Shown: positions 16,540-24,905, numbered from the stretch's first letter. The stretch is 36,669 nt of DNA from Thermoguttaceae bacterium (GCA_017550965.1 JAFZNK010000287.1:1-36669), one strand, 5' to 3'. Made by a program: numbers and translations. Notes: a model not told the origin generated them from the letters alone.

Positions 16540-18993
16540 TTATTTATCCATGCTCTCAAGAGAACCGCAAGCGCCGCAATTTGAGCCGCCGAGGCCGTGT
16601 TGAACGCGATCGCGGACTTCGGCGCGTTTCGCGTCGTTAAAACGATCCAACGTTCCAACTAAATATCCGGTAATACGGCGTACGCGTTCAAACGGAGAAT
16701 CGGGCGTTTCTTTTCGTCCGCACTTCGGACAAACTTCGCCGTTAATAAAGCCGTAGAAACCGCACTCTGGATCGGAATCAATAGGATGATTGATAGCTCC
16801 GTATCCGACGCCGGCTTTACGCATCGCATGAACGATCTTTTCAAAAGCTTCCAGATTCTGCGAAGTGTCGCCGTCAAGCTCGACATAAGTAATGTGCCCC
16901 GCGTTAGTGAGCGCATGGTAAGGAGCTTCCAACTGAATCTTTTTCCAACAGGGAATGTTATAGTAAACCGGAATGTGGAAACTATTTGTATAATACTCGC
17001 GATCAGTAACGCCCTCAATCACGCCAAAATTCGCGCGATCCAGACGAACAAAACGCCCGGAAAGCCCCTCGGCCGGGGTGGCGAGGAGAGAAAAATTCAA
17101 ACGCATTTGTTGGGATTTTTTATCCATGTATCTTCTCATGAAAGACACAATATCAAGCCCCATGTTTTGCGCTTTTTCACTTTCGCCATGATGAACGCCA
17201 ATAAGAGCCTTTAACGTCTCCGCCAATCCTATAAAACCGACGGAAAGCGTGCCGTGCTTCAAGACTTCGCCAACGACGTCTTCCTGGCCGAGTTTCTCGC
17301 TGTCGAGCCACACGCCCTGTCCCATAAGGAACGGAAAATTCTTAACCTTCTTCGAGCATTGAACGCGGAAACGTTCGAGCAATTGATCAACGCACAGGTC
17401 AAGTTTACGTTGAAGCTCCTCAAAGAAGAAACTAACGTTTCCGTGCGCGTTCATCGCAATTCGCGGAAGGTTGATTGAGGTGAAGCTCAAATTTCCACGC
17501 GAGTACGTAATTTCCCGTTCAGGATCATAGACGTTGCCCACGACGCGCGTACGGCACCCCATGTAGGCGATTTCAGTCTCGGGTTTTCCCGGCTTGTAAT
17601 ACTGAAGGTTAAACGGAGCGTCCTGGAATGCGAAATTGGGGAACAGGCGCTTGGAGCTAACGCGACAGGCTAATTTGAACAAGTCGTAATTCGGTTCGCC
17701 CGGCTCAACGTTAATGCCCTCTTTAACGCGGAAAATATGGATCGGGAAGATAGGAGTTTCGCCTGCGCCTAGTCCCGCTTCGTGAGCTAGCAAAACGTTC
17801 TTAACGACAAGGCGACCTTCGGCGGAAACGTCCATCCCATAGTTAATCGAGGAAAAGGGCGTCTGGGCGCCAGCGCGGCTGTGCATCGTATTAAGATTGT
17901 GGATCAACGCCTCCATCGCTTGATACGTAGCGCGATCCGTCTCTTTGGTCGCTTGCTCGCACGCCTCCGTCTGGATCTCCGAAATCAAGTCGGCGTCAAG
18001 TTTCTCAAACCTGGCGGACTTTACGTTTTCTTCAATCTTCTTACCAAGTCGTTCGAGGATAGCGGCGTTTTCCGCCTTCATAAACTCATCGTGCTCGGAA
18101 AGACGCAGAACATGCCCCGCGTCAAGAAGCTCTTGATGAATCGCTTTGATCTCTTCGGCAAGGAACTCCTCATGACAACGCGTAAGGAATTGTATTCCTT
18201 TAACTACGTTGTTACGATAACACCTTCGGAACGTCTTCGCAACGCCGGGAGCGAGACCGTAATCAAAGTTTACAATCGACTGACCGCCATGTTGATCGTT
18301 TTGATTCGATTGAATCGCGATACAGGCAAGCGCCGCGTACGATTGAATATCATTAGGTTCGCGAAGTACTCCGTGCCCCGTGCTGAATCCGCCCTTGAAA
18401 AGACGAATCAAATCGATTTGACAACACGTAGTCGTCATCGAATAGAAGTCGAGGTCGTGAATATGAATGTCGCCTTCAATGTGAGCGCGGGAATGTTCCG
18501 GCTTTAACATGAACTTGTGAAAAAATTCCTTAGCGCCTTCCGAACCGTATTTGAGCATCTGCCCCATAGCGGTGTCGCCGTTCACATTTGCGTTTTCGCG
18601 CTTCACGTCGCTGGTTTTTGCGTCTTTGAAGGTAATATCTTCATAGGTCTTCATCAAACGCGTATTAATCTCGCGCACACGAGTTCGTTCCGCGCGATAC
18701 GCAATGTACTTTCGCGCCGTGTTAATGTGCCCGTTTTCCAACAAAGCTTCTTCGACGCAGTCCTGAATGTCTTCGACGCCAGGCTCGACAAGCCCCATGT
18801 CGGCGATTTGCCTAGTTACTCCGTCGGCGAGCTCCATAATATAGTCGTCAGACTGAGATTGTCCTGTCGCAATGAAAGCCTTTTGTATGGCGACGGCGAT
18901 TTTCGCGGGGACGAAAGGCGCGCGGCGGCCGTCTCTTTTGACAATGTAATTGATCGAATCAACGTGGTCCGTAGGAAAATTGGTTTTAATCAT
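16540..18993 (-). CDS. nrdD: Anaerobic ribonucleoside-triphosphate reductase (class III)
   Basis: An 817-residue glycyl-radical enzyme that reduces NTPs to dNTPs without oxygen. It starts with an ATP-cone allosteric domain (IVKRDGRRAPFVPAKIAVAI). The active-site block has MGCRTRV, with an Asn (RGN) 21 residues after its Cys. This matches the Met-x-Cys plus Asn arrangement I recall for formate-using NrdD (T4 M288, C290, N311). The glycyl-radical motif is RRITGYL (Gly about 776). The zinc-site region has DPECGF and CPKC, so one of the usual four Cys appears replaced, and a CGAC pair sits in the C-terminal tail (about 806-809). Encoded between dcd and nrdG; NrdR-like boxes lie upstream of dcd. 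Confidence 0.96.
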   Translation of the reverse strand: MIKTNFPTDHVDSINYIVKRDGRRAPFVPAKIAVAIQKAFIATGQSQSDDYIMELADGVTRQIADMGLVEPGVEDIQDCVEEALLENGHINTARKYIAYRAERTRVREINTRLMKTYEDITFKDAKTSDVKRENANVNGDTAMGQMLKYGSEGAKEFFHKFMLKPEHSRAHIEGDIHIHDLDFYSMTTTCCQIDLIRLFKGGFSTGHGVLREPNDIQSYAALACIAIQSNQNDQHGGQSIVNFDYGLAPGVAKTFRRCYRNNVVKGIQFLTRCHEEFLAEEIKAIHQELLDAGHVLRLSEHDEFMKAENAAILERLGKKIEENVKSARFEKLDADLISEIQTEACEQATKETDRATYQAMEALIHNLNTMHSRAGAQTPFSSINYGMDVSAEGRLVVKNVLLAHEAGLGAGETPIFPIHIFRVKEGINVEPGEPNYDLFKLACRVSSKRLFPNFAFQDAPFNLQYYKPGKPETEIAYMGCRTRVVGNVYDPEREITYSRGNLSFTSINLPRIAMNAHGNVSFFFEELQRKLDLCVDQLLERFRVQCSKKVKNFPFLMGQGVWLDSEKLGQEDVVGEVLKHGTLSVGFIGLAETLKALIGVHHGESEKAQNMGLDIVSFMRRYMDKKSQQMRLNFSLLATPAEGLSGRFVRLDRANFGVIEGVTDREYYTNSFHIPVYYNIPCWKKIQLEAPYHALTNAGHITYVELDGDTSQNLEAFEKIVHAMRKAGVGYGAINHPIDSDPECGFYGFINGEVCPKCGRKETPDSPFERVRRITGYLVGTLDRFNDAKRAEVRDRVQHGLGGSNCGACGSLESMDK

Positions 18994-19055
18994 TGCGATT
19001 GCAACCTTTATATACAGAAAGTGTAAGCTTCTAGTAAATACGCGGTAAAAGAGAA

Positions 19056-19604
19056 TTATTCGAGCGAGTCTTGCTTTTTGATCTTTTCAAAATCCAAGTA
19101 CATCATGCTCGGTTGAACGCCAGTATTGTTTTGATACTTGCCGCTCTTATATGGGAAATATTCGCCCTCTATCGTATGATAGTAAATCTGGCAAATTTCC
19201 ACAAAGGGGTAAATCTTGATAGGTTGAATACAGTGCAGTTCCAAGGTCCAATATCCTCGGAATCCGACGTCGCCAAAACCTGCCGTAATGTGAATGGAAA
19301 GGCCGAGCCGACCAACCGACGATCTGCCCTCTAACATGGGAACAAGCGTCTTAGTTTCCGTAAATTCGAAAGTGCGACCCAAGTAGACGCGACCGGGCTC
19401 CAAAAGAAAGCCGTCTTCCGGAATTTCGAACATATGGAACGCGTTCGCTTTTTTCATGTCGATCTGGAGATCGTCATAGACCAAAAGCTCGTTGTGAAGC
19501 CGAAGATTGTAGCTATTCGGATTCAACTGCGACTTGTCGAAAGGAGTAATGACGACGTTACCTTTGGCTATTTCGTTTTCAATCTCAACGCCGGAAAGTA
19601 TCAT
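19056..19604 (-). CDS. dcd: dCTP deaminase (possibly bifunctional dCTP deaminase/dUTPase)
   Basis: A 182-residue trimeric-fold enzyme of the dCTP deaminase/dUTPase family, feeding dUMP synthesis for dTTP. The ATG at 19604 is chosen for the AAGGGA ribosome site and the MILSGVEI start; the frame is open to 19634. The substrate motif is EGRSSVGRLGL, followed by HITAGFGDVGFRG. From memory, the TAGFxDxGF form resembles the bifunctional Mycobacterium and Methanocaldococcus enzymes, whereas E. coli Dcd has TAHRIDPGW. Bifunctionality is therefore an inference. It is the first gene of the dcd-nrdD-nrdG operon, 62 bp upstream of nrdD. Confidence 0.93.
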   Translation of the reverse strand: MILSGVEIENEIAKGNVVITPFDKSQLNPNSYNLRLHNELLVYDDLQIDMKKANAFHMFEIPEDGFLLEPGRVYLGRTFEFTETKTLVPMLEGRSSVGRLGLSIHITAGFGDVGFRGYWTLELHCIQPIKIYPFVEICQIYYHTIEGEYFPYKSGKYQNNTGVQPSMMYLDFEKIKKQDSLE

Positions 19605-19662
19605 CGCGTTTCCCTTACTTGGCAATTCTGTCAAAAAGCTACGCAGGACCTGCCAGTTCTAT

Positions 19663-19800
19663 CAATTGTTATGGTTTCTCGAGCACGGCAATCAGCCAAA
19701 CCCTTCAACGAACTTCCACGCGCGTGTTCAGCTCGCGTCAAAACCGCCCTCGGCAACGACTCATTAAACGCCTCTGAGCGAGAAACGAAAATAACAATTG
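19663..19800 (-). ncRNA. Candidate structured 5' leader element of dcd-nrdDG
   Basis: The two ends are complementary. CAATTGTTAT (19663-19672) pairs with ATAACAATTG (19791-19800), and TTTCTCG (19675-19681) pairs with CGAGAAA (19779-19785), separated by a small asymmetric internal loop. The 97-nt interior contains further short hairpin arms (CACGCGCGTG near 19717-19726, GCC-CTC-GGC near 19746). The element lies 59 bp upstream of the dcd start and downstream of the NrdR-like boxes, inside the probable 5' UTR on the minus strand. I do not recognise it as a known riboswitch. It could instead be a small terminal-inverted-repeat element; no target-site duplication is visible. Confidence 0.4.
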
Positions 19801-19847
19801 TCAGGCTATTTTACAAACTAACAAATGTCCGGCTTTTTCTACCGAAG

Positions 19848-19894
19848 ATACTATATATGGTGTTCTTTGTTTTAAAAACACGTCTATATAGCGT
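19848..19894 (-). promoter_or_regulatory. Tandem NrdR boxes upstream of dcd-nrdDG
   Basis: Box 1 (19848-19863, ATACTATATATGGTGT) matches the palindromic NrdR consensus ACACTATATATAGTGT at 14 of 16 positions. Box 2 (19879-19894, CACGTCTATATAGCGT) is weaker, 10 of 16, but keeps the TATATAG core. The boxes start 31 bp apart, three DNA turns, which is the spacing known for NrdR pairs. NrdR represses ribonucleotide reductase operons when dATP is high. The sites lie about 244 bp upstream of dcd. Confidence 0.7.
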
Positions 19895-19915
19895 CTCGTC
19901 TCAACATCAGGCACG

Positions 19916-19943
19916 ATTCTAACAAAATATTTCGGCTTGTAAA
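19916..19943 (-). promoter_or_regulatory. Candidate promoter of dcd-nrdDG
   Basis: Minus-strand TTTACA (19943-19938) and TAGAAT (19921-19916) with 16 bp between. It lies just upstream of the NrdR-like boxes, so a repressor bound there would block the start of transcription. Sequence match only. Confidence 0.45.
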
Positions 19944-20499
19944 GGAATTTTTTTCGGTCTGATTTTGGGCTAAATAGCGTTGCCTTGAAACGGCCCCCAA
20001 TATGAAAATTGTTAATTGGTCGTGATGGCGCGTATTTAGGTCTAGTGGTTATAAATCTCTTAAACACTAATTACGTGGTGAAAATTTTCCCGACTAGTCA
20101 ATCGTGAGTGAGTACTACGCCACGTCTATAATAATATGTTATCAATTGATTATAAAATAGCATAAAACATAGAGAATTTATACAAAACAGGCAAAATACA
20201 ATAAATAGTTAAAATCGTTTTAATCCATTGAAGCGTTTGAATCCTTAAAAAACGAAATACAAACTCTCTATCGTTTAAAACTTCTAAAGTAATACAGTTT
20301 CATGATTTAAAGATGATAATAGTTTTTTTGTCTGTGAAGACGTTGAAAACAATCAAAAACATCACGGCGAATCATAGCCGCCGTAACTTTATGAATCGCC
20401 ATACGTTTCATCCCTCTCTTCTCTGAACGGGTATTAATTATTTAATCTAGTGTACGCTGTGCAATATTTTGATTTTCATTTGAGGCGACAAGATTGTCG

Positions 20500-20528
20500 T
20501 TGACAATGGATACTCGTTCCAGTACATT
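20500..20528 (+). promoter_or_regulatory. Sigma-70-like promoter of pepF
   Basis: TTGACA (20500-20505), a 17-bp spacer and TACATT (20523-20528). A small dyad, CGACAA-GA-TTGTCG (about 20486-20499), abuts the -35 element and could be an operator. Confidence 0.5.
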
Positions 20529-20714
20529 GATAGCCGAGTAGCGTTGACGCCGTTGCCTTGTCTATTTTTCAACGAACTTTTTGCGAGTTGGATTCCTTCG
20601 TACGGCAAAACGAACAACAACTTTTGAATGCGATTACAGGCGCGATAAAAAACGTTGATTTTCGTTTGTGATCGATATTCGACCAATATTGGCATGACAT
20701 TTAAGGGACAAATA

Positions 20715-22514
20715 GTGGAACCTGAACTTAAGAAACGTAGCGACGTAGCGGTTGCAGACACATGGGATTTGAGCCAACTTTGCGCGTCTGATGAAGTTTG
20801 GCGCAAAGATTTTGACGACTGGAAGTTGTTTGCCGAAAAGATTGTTTCTTATCGCGGAAAACTAGCCGACGTTGAAACCTTAGTTGAATTTCTTAAATAC
20901 GAGGAGGAGTTAGATCGCAAAGGGGAGCGATTGGGGACGTACGCTTTTCTCAAATCGACGGAAGATCTGGCTGATTCGACCTATCAGGAAATGAAAAGCG
21001 AATTTTATCTCATCGCGAACAAGGTGGCCGAAGAATCCAGTTTTGTTCGTCCCGAGTTATTAGGTTTTTCCAGCGAAAAATGGGACGAACTCATGAACGA
21101 CGAGCGACTCTCGCCATGGAAACTGAAACTGGAACGAATTCTTCGATTCAAGCCGTACTCTCTCTCCGATAAAGAAGAACGGATTCTCGCTTCTGTTGGA
21201 GACGTAGCAGACGCGCCGTCCAAAGCCTTTAGGTTGTTGAACGACGCCGAGACAAAATTCAAACCAACTAAAGACGAGTCCGGGAATGAAGCCCCTTTAA
21301 CTCTTGAAACGTTGCAACTGTTTCTTCATTCTTCGAAACGTAGTGTTCGTCAAGAGGCGTTTGAAAATCTGTACCAGGAATACGAAGCGCGTCAGAACAC
21401 TTTTGCCGCCCTGTTGGAAGGTTCGATCCGTAAAGACGTTTTCTACGCGAAGGCGCGCGGTTTTTCCAGCGTGCTTCAGGCTTCAATGTTCACGGAGGAA
21501 ATTCCAGAGCAAGTTTATAAGAATCTGTTGGAGGGCGTCCGAGGCGCGTTGCCCGCGTTATACCGTTATTACGAACTCCGACGCAAGTTGCTCAAACTTG
21601 ACAATATTCATTTTTACGACGTATATGTTCCCGTTGTCTCCGACGTTAAAGTCGACTATACCTGGAACTCGGCCGTTGAACTAATAGGGAAAGCGTTAGC
21701 CCCTCTTGGGGAAGAGTATGTCTCGACATTAACAAAAGGGCTGACAACAGATCGCTGGGTAGATCGCTATGAAAACCTGAACAAGGAAAGCGGCGCTTTT
21801 AGTTGTCCAGGCTACGATTCACCTCCTTATATATTGACCAACTTTAAATCGTCGACGATAGAGAGCGTCTTTACCCTCGCGCACGAGGGAGGCCACTCTA
21901 TGCACAGTTGGTATTCGGCGAAGAATCAGCCGTATCGCTACTACGATTACGTCATTTTCCTTGCGGAAATCGCAAGCACTTTCAACGAACAGTTGCTGGC
22001 TCGTTATCTGTTGAAAAACGCTGGCGACGATAAAATGCGGGCGTGGATTATTAATCGGGAACTGGATTCCATTAGAACGACGATATTTCGACAGACGATG
22101 TTCTCCGAGTTCGAGTTTCGCGTTCATGAACTTGCTGAAGCTAATCAACCTTTGTCCGCTTCTATTTTCCGTAGGGTTTATCGCGAGATTCTGGACCAGT
22201 ATTTTGGTCCGGACTTTGTCGTAGACGACTTACTCGAGTTAGAATGTCTGCGTATTCCCCACTTTTATCGAGGATACTACGTCTACAAGTACGCAACGGG
22301 ACTGTCCGCCGCTATTTCTCTTGCAGATCGAGTCTTAGACGGAGGAGTCTCTGAAAGAGACGCTTATCTCGGGTTCTTAAAATCAGGCGCGTCCGCCAAG
22401 CCCCTTGAGATATTGAACGGCGCGGGAGTAGACATGGAAAAGAAAGACGCGATTCAGGCGGCGATGAAACGCTTTGAAAAGCTTACTGAGGAATTGGATA
22501 GTCTGCTTTCTTGA
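20715..22514 (+). CDS. pepF: Oligoendopeptidase F (M3B metallopeptidase)
   Basis: A zinc metallopeptidase of family M3B that cuts oligopeptides in the cytoplasm. The catalytic HEGGH motif is at about residues 390-394 in the numbering used here, and a downstream AEIASTFNE segment supplies the third ligand. The GTG at 20715 is preferred because AAGGGA precedes it by six bases, giving 599 residues, normal for PepF. An ATG at 20694 has no ribosome site, and the frame is open from 20655. The N-terminus (RSDVAVADTWDLSQLC) is typical of the family. It is a single gene with its own promoter and terminator. Confidence 0.93.
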   Translation: MEPELKKRSDVAVADTWDLSQLCASDEVWRKDFDDWKLFAEKIVSYRGKLADVETLVEFLKYEEELDRKGERLGTYAFLKSTEDLADSTYQEMKSEFYLIANKVAEESSFVRPELLGFSSEKWDELMNDERLSPWKLKLERILRFKPYSLSDKEERILASVGDVADAPSKAFRLLNDAETKFKPTKDESGNEAPLTLETLQLFLHSSKRSVRQEAFENLYQEYEARQNTFAALLEGSIRKDVFYAKARGFSSVLQASMFTEEIPEQVYKNLLEGVRGALPALYRYYELRRKLLKLDNIHFYDVYVPVVSDVKVDYTWNSAVELIGKALAPLGEEYVSTLTKGLTTDRWVDRYENLNKESGAFSCPGYDSPPYILTNFKSSTIESVFTLAHEGGHSMHSWYSAKNQPYRYYDYVIFLAEIASTFNEQLLARYLLKNAGDDKMRAWIINRELDSIRTTIFRQTMFSEFEFRVHELAEANQPLSASIFRRVYREILDQYFGPDFVVDDLLELECLRIPHFYRGYYVYKYATGLSAAISLADRVLDGGVSERDAYLGFLKSGASAKPLEILNGAGVDMEKKDAIQAAMKRFEKLTEELDSLLS

Positions 22515-22567
22515 AGGGACGCCAAGCGTCTTCGAATTAAAAGCAAGGTCGACGACGCCCTTAATAA

Positions 22568-22616
22568 ATTGCCCCTACGCGCCCGTTCTTCGGCGCATAG
22601 GGGCAATCTTTGTTTT
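22568..22616. terminator. Terminator between pepF and the DUF1080 gene
   Basis: ATTGCCCCTA plus GCGCC (22568-22583) pairs with GGCGC and TAGGGGCAAT (22592-22607), with one mismatch. CTTTGTTTTT follows on the plus strand. It probably also serves the convergent gene, whose stop is at 22641. Confidence 0.85.
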
Positions 22617-22640
22617 TAAGAACTTTTGACGTTAGAAATT

Positions 22641-24152
22641 CTAATCAAGCGGTTCGTCCCAGGGACGCAAAGAAACTCGCCGGAAGAAAATCTCCGCTCC
22701 TTCTGATTGGAGCTGAATCTTTCCGCTAGTCTGTTTAAGTCCGTAAACACGATTCACAAATTTTCCATTAACGTAAACTTGCATTTCGTCGTCGACTGCG
22801 TATATCTCGATTTTGTTCCAATCGTCCGCGAACGCTACGTCGCATGGACCGTGAAAACCGGTTATATCCTGCCAGTTTTCAGAAGCGCCGCTCCATTGGA
22901 AACGTCCGTCGGCATTGTCCGTAAAAGTAACAGGCTTTCCATTCTTGGGATCGAAAACATAGATTCCGTTGCGCAAAACGACGTCGCAAGTTCCGGAAAT
23001 GCCGTCGTCCTTGCCGCCAACAATCCAGAAGTCCCCGACGCCTCCCTCAAGAATGTTGGCTTCCACCGATTTTGCCCAAACGCCCCCTACGGCGTCTTGC
23101 GGCCCAAAAGAATGAATAAGGACGCCTGAATCACGAGCTCTCTCCTTCTTGCCTCCCCAAGTCTTATCGCCCCATTTAAACTCTACGGTAAGGCGATAAT
23201 TTCCATATGACTCTTTTGTCATGATACCGCCCATTTTTTCGCCGCTAATGCGCAAGACGCCATCTTGCACAGTAAAAACGTCTTGGTTCTCCGGCGAACC
23301 TTCGCCTTGGACGTTAATGTCCCAACCGTCGAGATCCTTTCCGTCAAAAAGTTCAATTTCGTGAGCGGCGTCGTCTATTTTTCTAAGAGCGACGGGGATA
23401 TACCCGTATTCAAACAGTTGCTCATAGGTATACTCTTGATCAAATCTGAAGGTTGAACGACCGTCGCGTCCCTTGGGAACGCCCTTGTTCAAACCTGTTT
23501 GGTCGGAAATGAAAAGACGCGCGTTTTCCGGTTCGTTTCTAATAACCAGCATGGCGTGTCCGTCGTAATCAACGTGCATAATCACCGCGTCTGCGGGCTT
23601 GAGAAGCGCGTACGCGCTTTTCATGACGTCAAAACCGTTTTCTTTGACGATGTTGGGAGTGGAATCATAGAAGTTTAGCGCGTACTTTCCAACGGGAACA
23701 ATCTCTTTTGGTCGATCGGGAATCATACGGCGCGTTAGCAGGGAGGGGAAGTCAGGATCGACTTGTTTCCAGGCGTTTGAGAGAGAAGCGGAGCAATCAG
23801 ACCCCCAGTATTTGTCGTATTCGCACGGTCCGACATAATATTGGACGCCGTCAATTGTCTCGAGTTGAGTCGAAAAAGCCTCGAGATTGTTGTTGCGGGA
23901 AAACTGCGTATAGGGAATCCCGTAATATGTCTCGCCTTTTTTAAACGAGAAATTTTGCTCGGGATTGTAATAAGGAATATCTTCTTTTGGAGTCCATTGA
24001 ACGCTGGAGGCGGCACGCATATAATCTACGACCTTTGCTCGGAGCGCGTCCTCCTTTGACGGAAGTTGATCCTCGGCAAAAGTCGTCGAGTTAAGAGAAG
24101 GTAGAAATAGTAATACGCAAATAACAATTCGAGCCGAGTGCAAGAATTTCAT
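22641..24152 (-). CDS. Secreted NlpC/P60-like domain fused to DUF1080 (glycan-binding/hydrolase-like)
   Basis: A 503-residue secreted protein. The ATG at 24152 has AAAGGAA upstream and begins a signal peptide (IVICVLLFLPSL, then FAED). The N-terminal domain (about 30-258) resembles a cysteine peptidase of the NlpC/P60 or CHAP type, with C120 in GSDCSASLSNAW and H199 in DYDGHAMLVI as a plausible catalytic pair. The C-terminal domain (about 264-503) is DUF1080, a concanavalin-like family now also called 3-keto-disaccharide hydrolase. It shows FDGKDLDGWDI, YGNYRLTVEFKW, an RDSGVLIH core and ANILEGGVGD. DUF1080 is very common in planctomycetes, but the fusion with a peptidase-like domain is not one I know. 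A role in cell-wall or glycopeptide turnover outside the cell is inferred. Confidence 0.75.
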   Translation of the reverse strand: MKFLHSARIVICVLLFLPSLNSTTFAEDQLPSKEDALRAKVVDYMRAASSVQWTPKEDIPYYNPEQNFSFKKGETYYGIPYTQFSRNNNLEAFSTQLETIDGVQYYVGPCEYDKYWGSDCSASLSNAWKQVDPDFPSLLTRRMIPDRPKEIVPVGKYALNFYDSTPNIVKENGFDVMKSAYALLKPADAVIMHVDYDGHAMLVIRNEPENARLFISDQTGLNKGVPKGRDGRSTFRFDQEYTYEQLFEYGYIPVALRKIDDAAHEIELFDGKDLDGWDINVQGEGSPENQDVFTVQDGVLRISGEKMGGIMTKESYGNYRLTVEFKWGDKTWGGKKERARDSGVLIHSFGPQDAVGGVWAKSVEANILEGGVGDFWIVGGKDDGISGTCDVVLRNGIYVFDPKNGKPVTFTDNADGRFQWSGASENWQDITGFHGPCDVAFADDWNKIEIYAVDDEMQVYVNGKFVNRVYGLKQTSGKIQLQSEGAEIFFRRVSLRPWDEPLD

Positions 24153-24604
24153 TGGGAATTCCTTTTTCAAAATATGGAAGTAACATAAGAGGATTAGCGG
24201 TAAAATAGCCGCTTCATTTTTTCGTACCCTTTTCAACAAAAAAAAAGCGTAAAAAAATGAAAGAGCCTCCTAAAATAGTTGCGCGACCCCTCGCTTAGGT
24301 TCCATACGCAACCGCAATATCAACGCCATTGTACATTAGAAGACTGTGAAAAGCAAGCTTTTTGATCTTGGCGCAGGCTTCGCATTATCAAATAGGCAAT
24401 ATAAGACGAGTTTGCCAATAAAAATTAACCGACACTACCTGACGTTCTCCTTTTCTTTTAAAAAGCGGTAGAAAAATGCAACTTTCTTAAAAAAGTTAGA
24501 TTGACAAAACATTTTTATTCGTTATATTGTTAGAAACGTCTAAGTCAGGGGCGTTGATAAGAATTGCCAATACTAACAGGAATTGACCTAAGAAGGATCG
24601 GCGT
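24153..24604. other. AT-rich divergent intergenic region upstream of feoA
   Basis: No gene is seen. The left part is the leader of the DUF1080 gene, with a small AGCGG/CCGCT hairpin near 24200. The right part carries the feoA promoter. A TTTGAT/ATCAAA dyad near 24360-24391 has arms too far apart for a normal FNR site. No clear Fur box. Confidence 0.5.
24501..24528 (+). promoter_or_regulatory. Sigma-70-like promoter of feoA
   Basis: A consensus TTGACA (24501-24506), a 16-bp spacer and TATATT (24523-24528), 77 bp before the feoA ATG. An AGAAGGA ribosome site precedes the ATG. Confidence 0.7.
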
Positions 24605-24820
24605 ATGAGTTTAGCAAAGATGAAACGCGGCAATAAGGTTACGATTGTTTCTTTGAAAGCTGATCGCGCGTATGAAGAACGCTTGGCGTCGTTGGGTCTT
24701 TTTCCCGGAGCGCAAGTCGAAGTTCTTCGCAACTCTAACGGCGGCGAAGTAATCTTAGGATGCCTGGATTCTCGTTTTGCCATCGGTCGTGAGCTTGCCA
24801 ACGCTATTGAAGTCGCATAA
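24605..24820 (+). CDS. feoA: Ferrous iron transport protein A
   Basis: A 71-residue SH3-like protein. It has the family pattern of a short basic start, then RLASLGLFPGAQVEVL, GEVILGCLDSRFAIGRELA and a C-terminal IEV strand. FeoA binds FeoB on the cytoplasmic side and supports Fe2+ uptake. It is expressed from a near-consensus promoter. Unusually, a hairpin terminator lies between it and feoB, 241 bp downstream. Confidence 0.93.
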   Translation: MSLAKMKRGNKVTIVSLKADRAYEERLASLGLFPGAQVEVLRNSNGGEVILGCLDSRFAIGRELANAIEVA

Positions 24821-24905
24821 CCGATTATTTCCCTTTCGTCCTTTTGTATTCGAGGCGGTAAAAAGAACGAATACTCCTTGCGCGTGCGAGCGTTTTTGGT
24901 TTTTC

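Larger units (their letters stand above)
19605..20714. other. 1.1-kb noncoding region between dcd and pepF
   Basis: No convincing gene is present. It holds the dcd leader element, two NrdR-like boxes and a candidate dcd promoter in its left third. A markedly AT-rich block (about 20110-20460) follows, and then the pepF promoter. The AT-rich block has no long frame, tRNA-like cloverleaf or clear repeat. It may be a decayed gene or a protein-binding region. Confidence 0.5.

Noticed and set aside
19663..19800. A MITE-like mobile element
   Set aside because: The ends are inverted repeats, but no target-site duplication or second copy is visible in the window. A leader RNA fits the position better, though this is not excluded.
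19801..20067. An 88-codon minus-strand open frame in the dcd-pepF gap
   Set aside because: It runs across the NrdR-like boxes and the candidate promoter, lacks a ribosome site and has no recognisable domain.
24240..24604. A Fur or FNR site upstream of feoA
   Set aside because: No 19-bp Fur-type palindrome is visible, and the TTTGAT/ATCAAA arms are 20 bp apart, too far for FNR.
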